A stretch of DNA of 20,377 nt from Plantago elongata (GCA_036897095.1 JAYMSP010003278.1:1-20377); one strand, 5' to 3'; shown: positions 10,194 through 19,450, counted from the first letter of the stretch. The notes: a model not told the origin generated them from the sequence alone. A program made the numbers and translations.

Positions 10194-10814
10194 CAACCTA
10201 TAACAGTAACTAACCAATAACTGCTTCAACAGTGCACTACCATCAACAATATCATTATACTACAATTCCATAGTCGATGGCCAGTCGACGTCTACTCATA
10301 ATCCAACAGTACACAGTCTAATTTACTAAGCAACAGTCTGCATCATGCGGCAATTATTTTACAGTCGATAATTTAAATTATTTAACAGACTAATAGTATA
10401 ATTTAAATTCCCCACTAACTGATAATATCCGGTAATAGTGATAATTAACGTTAACTAACGATAATAAACGCTAATAACGGGGAATAAACGCGACACTAAC
10501 CGAGCGAGTGTCGAGCGCGAGGCGAGGTGACGGTAGTCGAGGCGGTGTTTGACGGAGTGGCACGGCGGAATTATTAATTAATTTCTCGTTCGCTATTCGA
10601 ATATAATCGAAATTCGATCAAGTACTTACCGGGATAATTGTTCGAGTAAACGACTCTATTCCGGGAGAAACAATCGGTAGTGGTGGCGCCGGTGGTCAGA
10701 GTCGGGCGACGGGTGGTGGTTGTAAGCGGAGAATTAGGTGGAGAGTGGAGAAAGAAGAGTAAAGTGGAAGGAGAAGAGGGGAGCAGTGGTATGTGAGGGA
10801 AAGGGGTGGAGGCC

Positions 10815-10830
10815 GGTTTATATAGGGGAA
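10815..10830 (-). promoter_or_regulatory. TATA box of the 5'-side LTR-like block
   Basis: The minus strand reads CCCCTATATAAACCGGCC, flanked by GC-rich sequence and followed by a C/T-rich stretch (CCTTTCCCTCAC). It corresponds in position to the TATA box of the other LTR (8141-8150). Confidence 0.45.
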
Positions 10831-11668
10831 GAGGGTGGCAGGTATGGCCGGACGGAGGTCTCTCGGGCGGCCAAGTGTCCGGTGAATCATCCCTCACCGC
10901 TTCCCCTCCTCTTGCCGCGTGTACTGCCTTTCCCACGCGTAAATGGGGCCTACGGCGGCGGAGGTCGGCTAGCTTAGGGGCGAAGGAGCCGCCATTGTTG
11001 ACTAGAGACGGAAGAAAAGGAATGGTGGAAGTTGGCACGGGACGGGAGGCTTTGGCGCAGAGGAACCAGCGCGGCAACAAGCGCGGGAGACTGGGCGATT
11101 GGCACGGTGGACGGGCGCGGGAGGCTGGGCGCGGCTGGCACGGTCACAGGCGCGGTCTTGGCACGGGAGGGACGGTGGAAATGGAGACACAAGCACGGTG
11201 AATTTTGGCACGGTTGATTGCCAATTAACATCGGCTGTGTGAATTTGGGGAAGATGATGACAATGAAAAGACCAGAATGCCCCTTGCTTAAAAGAAAGGA
11301 GAAGAAGGATCCAAGGGTAGTTCGACATTTTTGGCATTATATATAACTGGATCCTTCTGGCTTCCGAACGGCTCGTAAATAAAATTCGAAAAAATACAAA
11401 ATCGACTTTCGGGCACTTTTTGAGTCGAACTCGAGCCATAGAAAAATTGAAATAAATAATTTTTATTTTATTATTTGTATTATTATTTTATTAATGTATT
11501 CTTAATTCTTAATTTAACGCCGAATCCGCTCGGCGTTAAAATTCTAACTTCGACCCAATATACTTACGTAATAATTTCGCTCGTGCGAAATAATAAAATT
11601 AATATTAACTTAATTTTTCGGATATACGAGAAAATTTCGCGGACCTCACAACTTAAGCGATAGATAAA

Positions 11669-12948
11669 TGTGATTGTGGTTTGTAGTAATAAATATGTGT
11701 GTGCGTAATGGTGAAAAATAAATACAGAATAGTAAATAACATAACAATTATATTGGTATCTGGATGTGGCGTAATCCTCCAACTAATCCACTTGGCCTTT
11801 CTGAGACCTGGAATTCACTAGAACATATAATTGAGTTCACCTTACAATAAATTCCTATTCTAAGATCCCTACAAACAAATGGTTTCTAACCAAATGTTCC
11901 CTTTGAGTTTTTCTCTAGCTACTCGAGCCAAGTACTTCATGTACTCAAGATAATCTTGGAGCTTTTCCTAGCTTGATGTTCCAAACCAAGTACTTCATGT
12001 ACTCCACGCTTTGATGGTGTTGGTTATAAGTTGATTTGTCATGTAGTTTTCAGTTATATTTTCAGAGAGCTTGGAAGAAATAACACTACTTGATACACTT
12101 ATTCAATGTATGGTAGATTCTCTTTACTGACCCAAGTAATTGGTATCCGTTCTGGAGAATGAGCTTCAGAAAGGGTATCCAAAAGTTAAACTCTTTCACG
12201 AATAGCAATCTCTTGTTATAGGTTCAGGATTAGAACTACTAGTGATTGTTCGAGCTTGTTAGTCGTAACAGTAAGCTTGGAGAATGCTAGTACGAATGCT
12301 TGAGAGAATACTTTGATAAGTAGATATGAGCATAGTTCGTGTGTGTATTTCTCAGCTTCTAAGTGGTGATATTTATAGATGAATTTGAGAGTCGTTTGAA
12401 TAGTATCCGTTAGACCTTCTTAAAATTCAATTCGTTGATATCTTGAAATTAGTACTCTGAAGTCCCTTTCTCATTTTTCAGAGAGGGCTATGCATTGAGC
12501 GACTTTCTAGCCGGTGTAACTAATGCATTGTACTATTTCTTGTCATGTAGTCTCAACGGACATATGAGCCTTTCTGAAAGCTAGCATGCTCCTGAACTAA
12601 GTGATGTTATATGTCCAGAGACTTGTTATGTGCAATTTATACATTATATTCATTCTGATCATAGTCTATCTGAGGAGACTTAACCTTATGTCTTCATCAA
12701 ACTTGTGCAATCTTCAGTCTTCAAATCTTCGACTAAAATCCATTGCTAGGATCCTTCTTCATGGCCTTCTCATAAATATAAAATTACATCAGAGACCTAA
12801 TAATCCTATTACAAGTTTAACTAGACTAACGTACTAAATGATTTCCTCTTTTACAATGTTCAAGTGAACCAATAGTACTAGTCACCTTTCTGTACTAAAG
12901 ATAAGTAATATAGTGATTGATTAAAAATACAAACAGATAATCCTAACA
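11669..12948 (-). mobile_element. Solitary Ty1/copia LTR (SIRE/Maximus-like), minus strand, about 1.28 kb
   Basis: On the minus strand it starts TGTTAGGATTATCTG at 12948 and ends CCACAATCACA at 11669, so it has TG...CA ends. A promoter TATA box, CTATAAATATC, is the complement of 12368-12378. The R/U5 part has a pattern familiar from long plant copia LTRs, with GGCCAAGTGGATTAGTTGG and ATACCAATATAATTG near the end. No PBS, gag or pol is present on either side, so it is a solo LTR. The flanking five bases (ATAAA left, ACCTA right) do not match, so one side was probably lost. The right side touches the truncated Athila-type LTR. The 90-codon or shorter open frames in it are not coding. Confidence 0.55.
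11928..12004. repeat. Direct repeat, offset 58 bp, in the copia LTR
   Basis: CCAAGTACTTCATGTACTC occurs at 11928-11946 and again at 11986-12004. Each copy contains the short inverted pair AGTAC/GTACT around a five-base loop, so each can fold as a small hairpin in the R/U5 RNA. Confidence 0.8.
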
Positions 12949-13715
12949 ACCTAGTTCTTATAAAAGCTCCATACCCATACTTTGACATTGAGAGATACAA
13001 TTTGGAGCTCAGTTACAATTCATAATTGATTATTTACATCGTATTCATCGTTATCTTGGTAATTATTCTTGTTTCTTCAATTAACTTTACTGTTATCGGA
13101 ATTGCATGATTGTATTATCGATAACCAATATGTTTATGCAACACATGAACTTTGCTATGAATTACTTTGTTCTTCGATCCGTTATGAGTAGCTAAACACT
13201 CCGAACACAGTAGAGATGAGACGGTAGTTGCGTATTCGTTTTATAGGGTTTGCCCTCGTTCATGTAGGTTTGTCTAGTTCAAATATCTTCCTAAAACCTA
13301 GCAATCCAGTAAACTAGTTTAAAGATATTTTGAAACGTTTCGGATAAGGATCGTAGATTGACAACCTACGATTACAAAAGTTATACATTCTCAAATACGT
13401 TGGTTAAACTGGATTATCTATTTTTTGTACAACAACTTGTGACAAACATGAACGATTACCCTAGAGTGAATTAGCATAGCCTTATCTATCTATTGTGTTT
13501 GTTCTTCTTATTGATCAATCTTGTTATTTGCTTCTCTGTTTACTTTGTTATTGTTAGTTAGGCAACCAAACTATCAAACTATTACCCCAAGCAATCGTTT
13601 ACATTCACTTGGTTGATAGCTTAATAAGTTCCTTAGCAAACGACTCTGTGGTTAGCTGATTGTTCTACAATAATTTCTTGATACTTGTTTTCTAAGTATC
13701 AATTTGAGCACATCA
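12949..13715 (+). repeat. 5' LTR of the Athila/Tat element, truncated at its 5' end
   Basis: It aligns base for base with 18431-19196 of the 3' LTR, from ACCTAGTTCTTA to the common end GAGCACATCA. The first 363 bp of the LTR (18068-18430) have no counterpart here; instead the copia LTR ends at 12948. Loss of the U3 part would remove the element promoter from this copy. Confidence 0.9.
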
Positions 13716-13719
13716 AATT

Positions 13720-13738
13720 TGGCGCCGCTGCCGGGGGA
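13720..13738 (+). other. Primer-binding site, tRNA-Asp type
   Basis: The sequence is TGGCGCCGCTGCCGGGGGA. The complement of the plant tRNA-Asp(GUC) 3' end is TGGCGCCGTTGCCGGGGA, so this copy has one substitution and one extra G. It begins five bases after the LTR end. This PBS is characteristic of Athila/Tat elements. Confidence 0.85.
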
Positions 13739-14261
13739 CTAATTCCTACTGTAGCACTTGATTGTGAATTTTTGCTTCTTTTTTTTTATTTTTTATGTTG
13801 GCCTTTGTTTATTGCACTAACATAAACTAAGATCTCTTCCAAGTTTTTGAGTTGTGCAACTTTTATAACAGGTCAATCAGAAGGAATTTTCAATGGCTCA
13901 GCTAACATACGGGGCCTACATGCACCTGGCGAGGTTTGGAGTGGTAGGTCAGCAATTGTATTGTCTGACGATGCTAGGAACATGAACATCCAGCCCCATC
14001 ACTTCCATGAGCTACCTAAATTCTATGGAATGGGCGATGAGGATGTCATTTAGTTTCTCAAGGAGTTCGAGGGGTTGATTGCTAGACTTCCGCTAACTGT
14101 AGGTGAAGCTACTATGACCGAAGATGAAATCAGGAAGAAAGTTTTCCCAATTTGTATGCAGGATAAGGCTAAGGTCTGGATTCAGAAATAGTCGTAGAAT
14201 TTTTTTTCTTACTTAGGATGCTTTGTATAAAACTTTTTTGAATAACTTCTATCCTGCTGTA

Positions 14262-14433
14262 AAGACTAGGCAACCCATATGCCGTCTTAGCTCAGCTGGT
14301 AGAGCGCATGGCTTTTAACCATGTGGTCGTGGGTTCGATTCCCACAGACGGCGTTTGTAAATATATATTTTTACTTTTCATTTTTCTCTTAATACAAAGT
14401 TCAATTCATTGAAAAAAAAGATTAGGCAACCCG
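14262..14433 (+). mobile_element. Retroposed pre-tRNA-Lys (incipient SINE) with target-site duplication, inserted in gag
   Basis: The inserted DNA is 14277-14418: a 4-nt leader (ATAT), an intact tRNA-Lys, a roughly 57-nt A/T-rich trailer and a short A tract (A8 at 14413-14420, overlapping the duplication). The flanks AAGACTAGGCAACCC (14262-14276) and AAGATTAGGCAACCC (14419-14433) are a 15-bp target-site duplication with one mismatch. Both copies encode the gag residues K-(T/I)-R-Q-P, so removing the insert restores gag. Leader, 3' poly(A) and a TSD of this length are hallmarks of LINE-type target-primed reverse transcription of a pol III transcript. The T5 at 14366-14370 must have been read through in the founding transcript, or arisen later. 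Confidence 0.82.
14281..14353 (+). tRNA. tRNA-Lys(UUU)
   Basis: A 73-nt cloverleaf with every stem perfect: acceptor GCCGTCT (14281-14287) with AGACGGC (14346-14352), D stem GCTC/GAGC, anticodon stem CATGG/CCATG, T stem GTGGG/CCCAC, T-loop TTCGATT and discriminator G at 14353. The anticodon TTT is at 14314-14316 in the loop CTTTTAA. Internal pol III promoters are intact: A box TAGCTCAGCTGG (14288-14299) and B box GGTTCGATTCC (14332-14342). A T5 run at 14366-14370 could terminate transcription. It has no intron and is of nuclear type, unlike plastid trnK. It sits inside a retroelement pseudogene as a retroposed copy, so whether it is expressed is open, but no base change disables it. Confidence 0.95.
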
Positions 14434-16084
14434 TCTCCAGATTAAGGGGTTTGCACAGATGACTGATGAGATCTTTTATGAAGCAAGGGAACAATTTTTA
14501 AATTTGCTCTCTTTGTGCCCCCACAACATGATGTCTGAGATCGACCTGTGTTATCGGTTTTACGAGGGCCTCGATTGGGAAGCTCAAAATATGGTCGACA
14601 TGATTGTTGATGGGAACACCATTACAACATCCCATGTTATCTTGGCCAAAGCATTCGATAAACTGGCTGCTATTTCCAAATTAAAGGGACACACAATAGT
14701 TCTAGAAGAGGAATGATCAGATATGCAGAAGAGACCCCATAACAGAGTACTACTGACTTAGGGAAAGAAATCGGGTACTACATGGAGAGATATGAGAAGC
14801 TCTGGGCTAAGGCAAGGAAGATTTAGAGCAAGAATGATGAGCGATTTGATAGCATTGAGCAGTCACATAAATGGCTGGAAAAGACCTTGGGGACCTAGTT
14901 AATCAGCTTCAAAGAAGGGACAATGGAAAATTTTCGGCGACAGTAGAATCCAACAAAGTTCTAGCTCTTGAGATGACGTTTGATGAGCCCGGAAAGGTGA
15001 AGATTGTTCTCGCTACATGCACTTGTAAGCTCGATAACATTGTTGCCCAGGTTGAGACATCAGAGGTAGTTCGGGTAGGACCTCCACCAGCACATGAGAA
15101 GCCCATATAAGAGATAATTGAGGTACATGAAGAGGTAGAGAAGACCACTCTCAGTTTTGTGACTTCAATTGAGGAGGCGAGTGCAAAGTTGGCGATTCTA
15201 GAGGTAAATTCAATTACTAAGAGGACACAAAAAGCAGATAAGAGCATAAGTGATGCTGACAGCTTCGACTTGGTAATTAGGATAGGGAATTCTTCTGAGG
15301 TAACTGAAATTTTTGACACAGGAGCAACGGTTAGTCTAATGACGTTTGCTACCTATGAGGATCTGAACTCGAAGGGATTGGAGCCCTGAAAATGCTTTGT
15401 TACATTAGCCAATGGATCAAGGAGTATGTGCATGGGATTTGTTGAGGATGTCCCGGTTCAGCTTGATGGGGATATTTTTATGGCTGATTTTGTGGTTGTG
15501 GAGTCGACATAGATCAAGGGAAATGAGATGGAGAAGGATATGTTGCTTCTTGGGCGATCGTTCATCAAAACCACTCGGGATGATTGTCAACCACCACGCT
15601 TGTACCTGCTCTATTAAGGTACATGGAAAGCAATGTGAGTTGCGAGCCACCACTACACCATACTCACCTTTCCAGGTTAACACCAGGAACTACATTGCTG
15701 CACACACTGGTCCACTCTATACCTACTTTTTTTTTTTTGCATGTAGGAAAAGGAGCTCTGAAGGCCGGTAGAGTCAAAACTAACTGATTCCCACCGAATG
15801 GTGTCGAGCTAACGACGTTAAAAAAATGCACTTTTATTACTTTAAGAACATATTTTCATTCTTGCATATTTGTTCCTTTTTAGACTATTAGTATTTATGT
15901 TGTGTGTTTTCTCTTTTTGTGTGTTCTGTATATGCATGTTTGGGCAGGCGAGGCATTTGTACTACTACGAGGAAACTCGTGAAATTCGATACCGTGGTGT
16001 TGAATTTCGATCTCGCGAGCGAGATCGCATTATACGTATGAATGCAAGGTTTTCCGGCTATAATGCCCTCGTCGCAGCGAGAAA

Positions 16085-16275
16085 GTTAAAATCCGGACCT
16101 TTACTCACTGGATTGTTCACTGCGGAGAAGTCCTTGACCCGCCGCGGCAAGAATGTCAAAACCCGGACCATTACTCACTGGATTGTTCGCCGCGGAGAAG
16201 TCCTTGACCCGCCGCTGCGAGACTCTCTCCCCTCTATCTCCCTTGCTCATTGAATTGTTCGTCGCGACGAGGCGT
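16085..16275. repeat. Tandem repeat, 70-bp unit, two good copies and a degraded third
   Basis: Copy 1 (16085-16154) and copy 2 (16155-16224) share ACTCACTGGATTGTTC, then GCGGAGAAGTCCTTGACC and CGCCGC. Copy 3 (16225-16275) keeps only CTCATTGAATTGTTCG and a CGTCGCGACGAGG end. A related CTCACTGGATCGACGTTGCG lies in the LTR at about 18280, hinting that this GC-rich motif recurs across the element. Confidence 0.85.
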
Positions 16276-16282
16276 GTCTTCA

Positions 16283-16300
16283 TACATACATACATACATA
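16283..16300. repeat. Short (CATA)n microsatellite
   Basis: About four ATAC/CATA units follow directly after the degraded third copy of the 70-bp repeat. Confidence 0.8.
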
Positions 16301-17367
16301 TGTGCTCTGATTACTCATTGCTCTTTCCATTCACTTGGTTTGATTGTTAGATTGACCTAATCGATTATATACTTCATTGGTATGCATTGCTTATGATCTT
16401 TCTTATGATTGTGATCTTAGCTGCATTTAATGGTGTTTTGATTTGGAGTTTTGAATTGGTTTGGGGATGTTTCTGTACTCTCCTGTTTCTGACAGATGGA
16501 CTTGTTTTGGTTCGGGGAAGCAATAATCTTACTCTTCCCCATTTACTATCACTTGTACCGTTTTTGCAGACTCATGTTTAGCAGAATACATGTTCCAACA
16601 ATAGGAGAGTAAATGCTAGAGAGTAACGTGGGATTGACTGCTAGGAGTATCAGTCCACACTAGGGAAGGGACAACATGATTTCTGAGAGCAATGCTTCGG
16701 TGGAAGCGTTTCTGGATCTACTTATTCCACCTTCAGAGACATCACTATGGTTAGTCACTCTATACAGTCGCCTTTCCTTTCAACTTTAACTGCTAGGGAC
16801 TAGCACTTGTTTAGGTTTGTGGAGGTGGTTGCGATTGTATCAGTAGATTAAGTTGTCTCTTTCATGTTATGTTTTTCATATTTGTACTCTGTTTTGTTTA
16901 GTCCTGTTATTATTTCTCATTGTGTATATGTTGAGTCAGAATCTTGTACCAAGTCGAACGTCTATTGTGAATGTTAAGCCCTCTTACTGCTTACATTTTG
17001 TTTGTGTTTAGCTGGAAGTAGGATAGTGTGAAGTTAATCATGCAAGGTCGTTTCTCTTTTAAATAGCAAATCTGTCTAGCTCTTCGATCCAAAAAGCAAG
17101 TGAGAAAACTGTTTGTCGAGGAAAAAATATTGTACCGGCTTGTATGTGTGTGATTCCTGGGATGAGTAAGTCTTTTACGAAATTCTTGCACATTTTCATA
17201 CTTATGTGTACTCAGTCTTGTTGGGGATGACGAACGCCATGTTCTATTTAAGCTCTCCCCTTGTTCCAAATAGGTTTGGAGAGGAAATTACTATGTTGCG
17301 ACTATGTGTAGTTCTATTGTTGAGAAGTATGTTTACTGCTCCCTAATGTTGTTTGATGAATAAGAAA

Positions 17368-17515
17368 TAATAACCAACACTTTATGTATACTGTTCTGCC
17401 ATATTTAGTCTTAATTGATCATCGTTGACCGTGTTGGGTGTGTCCAAATACTATCGTAAATCCGTGAGGTTAATGGCGCATAAATAATTGAGATGTACAA
17501 AAGTGTTGGTTATTA
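17368..17515. mobile_element. MITE-like 148-bp inverted-repeat unit
   Basis: TAATAACCAACACTTT at 17368-17383 is the exact reverse complement of 17500-17515. The pairing continues imperfectly inward (ATGTATACT against GAGATGTAC). The 116-bp core has no coding potential. A short TIR pair with a small core is the usual form of a MITE, but I could not find a clear target duplication outside the TIRs (a TA or TAA duplication inside them is possible), so the superfamily is open and it might be only a hairpin-forming part of the retroelement. Confidence 0.45.
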
Positions 17516-18055
17516 GTAAAACAAATACCTGCCACAAAATTGAGATTAAAAGAGTCCAATGTGGTCAAATGCATTGAATTTACAATGAAGCAGTTTGTGA
17601 GATTTGAACTATTGTGATTTAATTATGGGGAGCAGTTTCAGCTTTTTGATTTTCTTGAATGAGTCACCTATAAAGTCCCTTTCGATCCACTGAGACGAGT
17701 GCTATAAGCATAAGATATTTTTGGCACTTTTGTGACGAGAGTCATCTTCCCAGTTTACTTTTGAGCGTATCCCCTATGATGGACACTTGCATGAGAGTGA
17801 GAGTTACATTACTTCTTGTGTGAGGGGTTGGCGAGCTAAACTTATGTGCTATTGTATATGAGAAATTATTGTGTTTGATTTTCTGTACACTGTTCTACCA
17901 GATTTAGTCTAATTACAAGGTGTTTGCATCTTGTGGATTTACTGCTTATAATGGTAGATTCGGTCGCTTGGTGCCTTGACTCTCTATTTGTCTATGTGGT
18001 TAGAGTCTTGTGTTTCTTTATTCATCTATTTGTTTGCTCGGGATGAGCAAAGGTT

Positions 18056-18067
18056 AGGTTTGGGGAG
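18056..18067 (+). other. Polypurine tract of the Athila/Tat element
   Basis: AGGTTTGGGGAG directly precedes the LTR start TGATGAAACC at 18068. The sequence GATGAGCAAAGGTTAGG just before it is like the PPT neighbourhood of Athila/Tat relatives. Confidence 0.75.
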
Positions 18068-19196
18068 TGATGAAACCATATTCTATAGTCTCGTTTAGTC
18101 TTTTTATCGGTCTTTTTTAATTGTAGTCTTGTGTTTAGAGTTTATTTAGTCCGTTTTTATGCTTCGGTGTTTTTCTTGTGTTTTACAGAAATCCGATGTC
18201 TTCTAGAGCAAAACAAGGAGTTCTGATTAGCATGGCTATATGTCCCGTCGTGGCGAGGTTGCCCGAGAATTCTAGTGAACTCACTGGATCGACGTTGCGA
18301 CACATATGGTCTGCGACGACGACGAATCCAGTGTTCGATTGAACATAAAAGAAGACGCGGCGAGCGGCGCAATTTCACTTTCTAATTTTCCTTATTGGAT
18401 TAGATTTATACAATTCATTCTTCATACTTTCATAACCAAGTTCTTAGAAAAGCTCCATACTCAGACTTTGACATTGAGATTTACAATTTGGAGCTCGGTT
18501 ACATTTCATCATTGATTATCTACATCGTATTCATCGTTATCTTGGTAATTATTCTTGTTTCTTCAATTCACTACTGTTATCGAATTGCATGATTCTATTA
18601 TTGGTTACCAATATGTTTATGCAATACATGAACTTTGCTATGAATTACTTTGTTCTTTGATCCGTTATGAGTAGCTAAACATCTCTGAACACAGTAGAGA
18701 TGAGACAACAGTTGCGTATTCATTTTATAGGGTTTGCCCTCGTTCATGTTGGTTTGTATAGTTCAAATATCTTTGTAAAACCTAGCAATCCATTAAACTA
18801 GTTTAAAGATATTCTGAAACGTTTCGGATAAGGATCGTAGATTGACAACTTACGATTACAAAAGTTATACACTCTCAAATACGTTGGTTAAACTGGATTA
18901 GTTGTTTTCTGTACAACAACCTATGACAAGAATGAACGATTACCCTAGAGCGAATTAGCATTGCCTTATTATCTACTTTGTTTGTTCTTCTTATCGATCA
19001 ATCTTGTTGTCTGCTTCTCTGTTTACTTTGTTACTATTAGTTCAACAACCAAACTATCAAACTGTTACCCCAAGTAATTAATCATTTACATTCACTTGCT
19101 TGGTAGCTCAATTAGTTCCTTTGTGAACGTCTCTAGCTTATTGTTCTACAATAATTGCTTGCTACTTGTTTTCTATGTTTCAATTTGAGCACATCA
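18068..19196 (+). repeat. 3' LTR of the Athila/Tat element, 1129 bp
   Basis: It starts TGATGAAACC right after the PPT and ends GAGCACATCA at 19196, the same end as the 5' copy. The part from 18431 aligns with 12949-13715. The U3 part includes a GC-rich segment (about 18236-18375) with GACGACGACGA and CGGCGAGCGGCG that contrasts with the AT-rich rest. Confidence 0.85.
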
Positions 19197-19245
19197 TTGT
19201 GTGAATGCCGACTTATCATGTTTCTTAATTCGATTGTGTTTAGAC

Positions 19246-19450
19246 ATGTCCCGGCTACTGGCGAGTAACTTGCTTCCAATAAGTAAGTGAGTCAGTCGTT
19301 GGTGAAGGTGAGAGACTTTCTTTTAGGGAGTGAGGAAGCCAGTCGTTGCTAATGGTGAATGATTTGCTTATAGGGGGGGTAAGCAAGCCAGTCATTGGTG
19401 GAGTGTGAGCGAGGAAGTCAGACGATCTCTTGGTGAATAAGCGAGCTTGC
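19246..19450. repeat. Degenerate minisatellite, unit about 48 bp, four to five units
   Basis: Units carry (C)AGTC(G/A)TTGGTG, then a G/A/T-rich stretch with GACTTTC or GATTTGCTT, then AGTGAGGAAGC. The anchor CAGTCGTT or CAGTCATT recurs at 19293, 19340 and 19389, and a weaker CAGACGAT follows near 19418. It begins just beyond the 3' LTR. Confidence 0.65.

Larger units (their letters stand above)
5002..11650 (-). mobile_element. Decayed Ty3/gypsy chromovirus (Tekay/Del-like), minus strand
   Basis: Read on the minus strand the order is: diverged LTR-like block (11650 to about 9972), partial protease and start of RT, end of integrase, chromodomain (stop at 8741), polypurine tract, and a long LTR (8702 to about 5043 or 5002). 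The integrase C-terminal chromodomain and the TGTGACG-type LTR start point to a Tekay/Del chromovirus. PBS, gag, most of RT, RNase H and most of integrase are missing between the two LTR blocks. No matching 5-bp target duplication is seen at the outer ends (ACTTA at 11651 against GTATG before 5002). The two LTR blocks are so diverged that they may not belong to one insertion. Confidence 0.7.
9972..11650 (-). repeat. Diverged LTR-like block at the 5' side of the chromovirus
   Basis: It starts on the minus strand with TGTGAGGTCCGCG at 11650. Its segment 11470-11339 aligns with 8550-8413 of the other LTR: both carry ACGAGCC(G/A)TT(C/T)GGA, a TCGATTT motif and an A/T-rich TTTATTT stretch, followed by TATATA. 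A TATA box (CCCCTATATAAACCGG, complement of about 10815-10830) follows a GC-rich segment. Past about 10560 I can no longer align it with the other LTR, and it runs directly into protease sequence at 9971, so PBS and gag are deleted. It could be the true 5' LTR or a piece of a related family. Confidence 0.5.
13847..15700 (+). pseudogene. gag-protease pseudogene of the Athila/Tat element
   Basis: No credible ATG is left for the capsid frame. The first gag part runs 13847-14050 (NIQPHHFHELPKFYGMGDED), with a TAG at 14051, then FLKEFEGLIARLPLTV and DKAKVWIQK ending at a TAG near 14190. After a degraded stretch, FLNNFYPAVKTRQP is cut by the tRNA insertion and resumes at 14419. The next open part (to 14714) holds FLNLLSLCPHNMM, YRFYEGLDWEAQNMVD and AKAFDKLAAI, typical Athila/Tat gag. 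A predicted coiled-coil-like segment, DERFDSIEQSHKWLEKTLGD, is at about 14838-14897. The protease has active-site residues DTGA at 15315-15326, then YEDLNSKGLEP, GFVEDVPVQLDGDIFMADF and LLLGRSFIKTTR. A frameshift near 15578 moves the continuation (MIVN, CSIKVHGKQCEL) to another frame. Several stops and shifts make it non-functional. Confidence 0.88.
15780..18055 (+). other. Non-coding 3' internal region of the Athila/Tat element
   Basis: It starts with GTCGAGCTAACGACGTTAAA (15806-15825), a motif that normally follows pol in this group, and ends at the PPT. A 127-codon open frame from 15870 runs through a 70-bp tandem duplication whose copies are read in different frames, so I do not call it a gene. 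Most of the region is T-rich with a GC-rich patch at about 15950-16275. A 9-bp perfect hairpin stem (CGATCTCGC, loop GA) is at 16008-16027. Athila relatives have an env-like frame here; no trace of one is recognisable. Confidence 0.6.
12949..19196 (+). mobile_element. Athila/Tat-type Ty3/gypsy element lacking RT, RNase H and integrase
   Basis: Layout: truncated 5' LTR (12949-13715), PBS for tRNA-Asp, gag-protease pseudogene, a 2.3-kb non-coding 3' internal region, PPT and full 3' LTR (18068-19196). The PBS type, the gag sequence and the GTCGAGCTAACGACGTTAAA motif at 15806-15825, which follows pol in relatives, place it in the Athila/Tat branch. Sequence typical of the region after pol comes directly after the protease, so the core enzymes were deleted; it could only have moved with enzymes supplied by another element. 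The shared LTR parts differ at about 10% of positions by eye, so the insertion is old. The left target duplication is lost. Confidence 0.85.

Noticed and set aside
10574..11439. Overlapping long open frames on both strands (up to 168 codons), Pro/Arg/Ser-rich
   Set aside because: They lie in the GC-rich part of an LTR-like block, overlap each other in several frames, and have only low-complexity composition, the usual result of GC-rich DNA with few stops.
14281..14353. Plastid trnK transfer
   Set aside because: The acceptor and T arms match a nuclear-type tRNA-Lys; plastid trnK-UUU has different arms and a large intron with matK.
15870..16253. 127-codon open frame with a hydrophobic N-terminus and basic C-terminus, possibly an env-like protein
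   Set aside because: The frame passes through the 70-bp tandem repeat, which is not a multiple of three, so the two copies are translated in different frames with unrelated residues. No family motif is visible.
17460..17480. Hammerhead-ribozyme-like CCGTGAGG
   Set aside because: The other conserved core pieces (CTGATGA and CGAAA at correct spacing) are absent.
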